NCBI GenBank assembly: GCA_943325745.2
Contig: CALPQP020000069.1
Location: 1-5,124 of the forward strand
Source of the DNA: Gulosibacter massiliensis
GTDB lineage: Bacteria > Actinomycetota > Actinomycetes > Actinomycetales > Microbacteriaceae
DNA: 5,124 nt
Reading direction: 5' to 3'
This document shows, one piece after another, positions 1 through 5,124 of this stretch (positions are counted from its first letter, which is position 1; every line of letters starts with the position of its first letter). The notes under the pieces are model-generated. The model was given only the letters and a program-made list of their open reading frames with translations, ran no database searches and was not told the DNA's origin. A program made the translations under genes and the position numbers.

Positions 1-36
1 AGCGCGCTTGGCACGACCGATTTCAATATCACTCAT
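1..36 (-). CDS. guaB3: GuaB3-family IMP dehydrogenase-related protein, N-terminal fragment (cut by left edge)
   Basis: Only the first 12 codons are in the window, reading MSDIEIGRAKRA from the ATG at 36-34. This matches the usual start of the actinobacterial GuaB3 family (an xIEIGRGKRxRRAY-type opening), which are IMPDH/GMP-reductase-fold proteins that lack the CBS pair. The start lies 9 nt beyond the guaB stop codon. A weak Shine-Dalgarno AGGCGA (complement of 42-47) overlaps that stop with a 5-nt spacer, so translation is probably coupled to guaB. The guaB-guaB3 order is common in Actinobacteria. Whether family members act as IMP dehydrogenases, GMP reductases or something else is not settled for this lineage, and nothing catalytic is visible here. 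The identification rests on a short stretch plus context, and the gene is incomplete because of the window edge, not because it is broken. Confidence 0.8.
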   Translation of the reverse strand, partial: MSDIEIGRAKRA

Positions 37-45
37 GATCGTCGC

Positions 46-3080
<3,035 letters not shown>

Positions 3081-3083
3081 CTC

Positions 3084-4100
3084 ATGGACTTCCTCGCAAT
3101 CTTCAACTCATCAATCTCGTTCATCCTCGCCCCGACGACCATTGCCTACGCTCTGGCCACACTGGGTCTTGCGGTTCACTTCGGTTTCGGTGGGCTTCTC
3201 AATATGGGCATGGCGGGCTTCATGGCCCTCGGTGCATACGGCTACGCGATAGGCGTTTTGACGTTCGGACTCCCGTGGTATTTCGCCGCGTTTGTCGGGA
3301 TCGGCGCGTCAGTCGTTTTCGCCCTGATTCTCGGAATTCCCACGCTGCGACTTCGGGGCGACTATCTCGCGATTGTGACAATTGCGGCGGCGGAAATCGT
3401 TCGATTGTTGCTGCTGAGTTCGGCCTTCGGCGGAATCACCGGCTCTGCCGACGGGCTTTCGGGCTTCAACGGCCCCGGAGGAACCATCACCAACCCGACG
3501 GTTGGCGCCGGTGGTTTCAACGAGTCGAACCCGATTCCGCCCGGCGATTACGGATTCGTACCCTTCTTGGACAACGAACGCACGTGGTATCTCCGCATCG
3601 TCGGAATCATCATTCTGACGCTCGCAATCTTCCTCGTGTGGCGACTGGTGAACTCACCGTGGGGTCGGGTCATCAAGGGAATCCGTGAAGACGAGGACGC
3701 CGTGCGTTCGCTCGGCAAGAACGTTTTTGCCTACAAGATGCAAGCTCTGATCATCGGTGGTGTGCTTGGCGCTCTCGGCGGTCTCATGCTCGCCTTCTCG
3801 ACCAACGTCAACTCGTCGGTGTACGTGACCTCGCTCACGTTCTTCCTGTGGACCGCGCTACTCCTCGGCGGCGCAGCAACGGTGTTCGGTCCGCTAGCGG
3901 GTTCGATCATCTTCTGGGTGCTCCAGGCATTCCTCGGGTTGCTCTTCCCCGCGCTCGCAGACGCCGGACTGATGCCCTTCACCACCATCCAGGCAGCGCA
4001 GATCAAATACATCATTGTCGGATTCGCGCTGGTTCTCCTCGTGGTCTACCGACCTCAAGGTCTATTCGGAAACAAGAAGGAGTTGACCTTTGTCAAGTAA
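3084..4100 (+). CDS. livM: Branched-chain amino acid-type ABC transporter permease LivM
   Basis: The second membrane subunit, expected to pair with LivH to form the translocation path. It is 338 residues, normal for actinobacterial LivM. Family signatures are FGGLLNMGMAGFMALGAY (35-52), the highly conserved RLRGDYLAIVTIAAAEIVR (89-107), the coupling loop WGRVIKGIREDEDAVRSLG (193-211) that should contact the ATPases, and the C-terminal YRPQGLFG (322-329). About nine hydrophobic segments can be picked out by eye. Between the EIVR segment and the next membrane span is a long Gly/Pro/Asn-rich loop (about 116-166), presumably external. The ATG start lies 3 nt after the livH stop. Upstream, GGAAAGG and GGTGGGA give only a moderate ribosome binding site, so coupling to livH translation is plausible. 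The 3' end overlaps livG by 11 nt. Confidence 0.95.
   Translation: MDFLAIFNSSISFILAPTTIAYALATLGLAVHFGFGGLLNMGMAGFMALGAYGYAIGVLTFGLPWYFAAFVGIGASVVFALILGIPTLRLRGDYLAIVTIAAAEIVRLLLLSSAFGGITGSADGLSGFNGPGGTITNPTVGAGGFNESNPIPPGDYGFVPFLDNERTWYLRIVGIIILTLAIFLVWRLVNSPWGRVIKGIREDEDAVRSLGKNVFAYKMQALIIGGVLGALGGLMLAFSTNVNSSVYVTSLTFFLWTALLLGGAATVFGPLAGSIIFWVLQAFLGLLFPALADAGLMPFTTIQAAQIKYIIVGFALVLLVVYRPQGLFGNKKELTFVK
4077..4082 (+). promoter_or_regulatory. Shine-Dalgarno that fixes the TTG start of livG
   Basis: AAGGAG lies inside the 3' end of livM, 7 nt before the TTG at 4090. No ATG or GTG start is available in the livG frame before the ATPase domain, so this site is the main support for the rare TTG start. 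Confidence 0.8.
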
Positions 4101-4992
4101 CGAATCCTCCTCAACCCCCGTCAAGTCAACCGGCTTGCACGTCGGCGCAATCAAGCCCGGTGTCGCCAAGAAGGACCCCATCCTGGTCGCGGACGGCGTC
4201 CACCGCCAGTTCGGTGGCCTGGTCGCCGTCGACGTAGAGCACGTTGAAATCCCCCGCAACGCCATCACCGCGCTCATCGGGCCCAATGGAGCGGGAAAAA
4301 CGACGTTCTTCAACCTGCTCACCGGATTCGACCAGCCCGACAGGGGCGCGTGGTCGTTCAACGGGAATTCCCTTGCGAAGCTCTCCGCGTTCAAGGTGGC
4401 GCGCAGGGGACTGATTCGCACGTTCCAGTTGACGAAGGCTCTGGGCCTCCTCACGGTTATGGACAACATGAAGCTGGGAAGCACAGAACAGACCGGCGAA
4501 AAACTCAGCGCAAGCCTCTTTCCCTTCCTCTGGAAGAAGAAAGAAATTGAAATCGAAGCAAAAGCCCTCGAAATCTTGACTCGGTTCAAACTCGACACCA
4601 AGCGCGACGACTTCGCCGCGTCGCTTTCGGGAGGGCAGCGCAAGCTACTCGAAATGGCGCGTGCCCTCATGACGAACCCGGAACTCGTCATGCTCGACGA
4701 GCCGATGGCGGGTGTCAACCCCGCGTTGACACAGTCGCTGCTTGACCACATTCTCAACCTCAAAAAAGATGGCATGACTGTCCTCTTTGTCGAACACGAC
4801 ATGCAGATGGTTCGCCACATCGCAGACTGGGTCATCGTGATGGCCGAAGGAAAGGTCGTCGCCGAAGGCTCTCCCGACGAGGTCATGAAAAACACCGCCG
4901 TCATTGACGCGTATCTCGGTAGCCACCAAGACATCGACCTTGGGGCCGTGACCGGCCGCATTACGCTGCCGAAGATTTCGAAGGAGAAGTAA
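4090..4992 (+). CDS. livG: ABC transporter ATP-binding protein LivG
   Basis: One of the two cytoplasmic ATPases that drive the importer; 300 residues from a TTG start, against about 250-260 for classic LivG. All ATPase motifs are intact: Walker A GPNGAGKTT (64-72), Q-loop Gln113 in RTFQ, signature LSGGQ (179-183), Walker B LVMLDEP (199-205) with catalytic Glu204, and H-loop His236 in VEHDM. The Liv-specific C-terminal element is present (EVMKNTAVIDAYLG, 264-277). The extra length comes from a Ser/Thr/Lys-rich N-terminal tail of about 30 residues and a C-terminal tail of about 23 residues ending KISKEK. Both look unstructured and neither contains a recognised domain. The start is inside livM (11-nt overlap), and the TAA stop shares its last base with the ATG of livF, so the three genes are almost certainly co-translated. 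Related UrtD and other HAAT ATPases look similar, so the substrate is not proven. Confidence 0.95.
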   Translation: MSSNESSSTPVKSTGLHVGAIKPGVAKKDPILVADGVHRQFGGLVAVDVEHVEIPRNAITALIGPNGAGKTTFFNLLTGFDQPDRGAWSFNGNSLAKLSAFKVARRGLIRTFQLTKALGLLTVMDNMKLGSTEQTGEKLSASLFPFLWKKKEIEIEAKALEILTRFKLDTKRDDFAASLSGGQRKLLEMARALMTNPELVMLDEPMAGVNPALTQSLLDHILNLKKDGMTVLFVEHDMQMVRHIADWVIVMAEGKVVAEGSPDEVMKNTAVIDAYLGSHQDIDLGAVTGRITLPKISKEK

Positions 4993-5124
4993 TGGCGTCG
5001 AAGACCGAAATCCCTGTCGTCGAGACGAAGGACCTGTTTGCGGGCTACCTTCCCGGTGTCAACATTCTCAACGGAACCAACCTCTACGCCAATAAAGGCG
5101 AACTCATCGGCATCATCGGCCCCA
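4992..5124 (+). CDS. livF: ABC transporter ATP-binding protein LivF, N-terminal part (cut by right edge)
   Basis: The second ATPase of the importer; only 44 codons lie in the window. The visible protein has the LivF opening: VVETKDLFAGYLPGVNILNG (residues 9-28), then a strand leading into GELIGIIGP (36-44), which stops at the first residues of the Walker A loop. The GY-x-PGVNILNG variant is the form usual in actinobacterial LivF. The ATG at 4992 overlaps the livG stop (TAATG), with AAGGAG at 4981-4986 placed 5 nt upstream, a strong arrangement for coupled translation. Catalytic motifs fall outside the window, so its integrity cannot be judged. It is truncated only by the window edge. Confidence 0.92.
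   Translation, partial: MASKTEIPVVETKDLFAGYLPGVNILNGTNLYANKGELIGIIGP

Noticed and set aside
4062..4961. 299-codon open frame on the minus strand opposite livG
   Set aside because: livG is unmistakable with all ATPase motifs. The antisense frame is a by-product of GC-rich codon usage, is rich in Ser/Arg/Pro, and has no recognisable domain.

Overview
The window looks like ordinary chromosome from an actinobacterium, most likely Microbacteriaceae or a relative (order Micrococcales). Three things suggest this: moderately high GC with GC-rich third codon positions; a guaB gene followed directly by a gene whose N-terminus matches the GuaB3 family, a pairing typical of Actinobacteria; and GTG and TTG starts with strong Shine-Dalgarno sequences. 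Genus cannot be decided from the sequence alone.

Left arm, minus strand (1-1548): the first 12 codons of a GuaB3-family gene run off the left edge, 9 nt downstream of a complete 500-residue guaB (IMP dehydrogenase, the committed step from IMP to GMP). Both belong to a purine nucleotide unit transcribed leftwards.

Middle (1549-1748): a 200-bp divergent intergenic region. It holds a candidate promoter for each direction, an imperfect 17-bp palindrome that could be an operator, and strong ribosome binding sites for both flanking genes. No RNA gene, riboswitch or terminator is recognisable.

Right arm, plus strand (1749-5124): a tightly packed ABC importer operon of the branched-chain amino acid (Liv/HAAT) type: livH, livM, livG and the start of livF. 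Gaps are 3 nt, an 11-nt overlap and a 1-nt overlap, so translational coupling is likely. LivH and LivM are the two membrane permeases; LivG and LivF are the two cytoplasmic ATPases. No substrate-binding protein gene is in the window, so the transported substrate is not fixed by the sequence.

The most notable feature is that LivH is not a plain permease. It begins with a signal peptide and about 105 residues resembling a carboxypeptidase-regulatory-like/Cna-B-like beta-sandwich, which should lie on the outer face of the membrane, fused to a normal LivH core. I see no mobile element, CRISPR array, tRNA or rRNA, and no wholly new multi-gene system.
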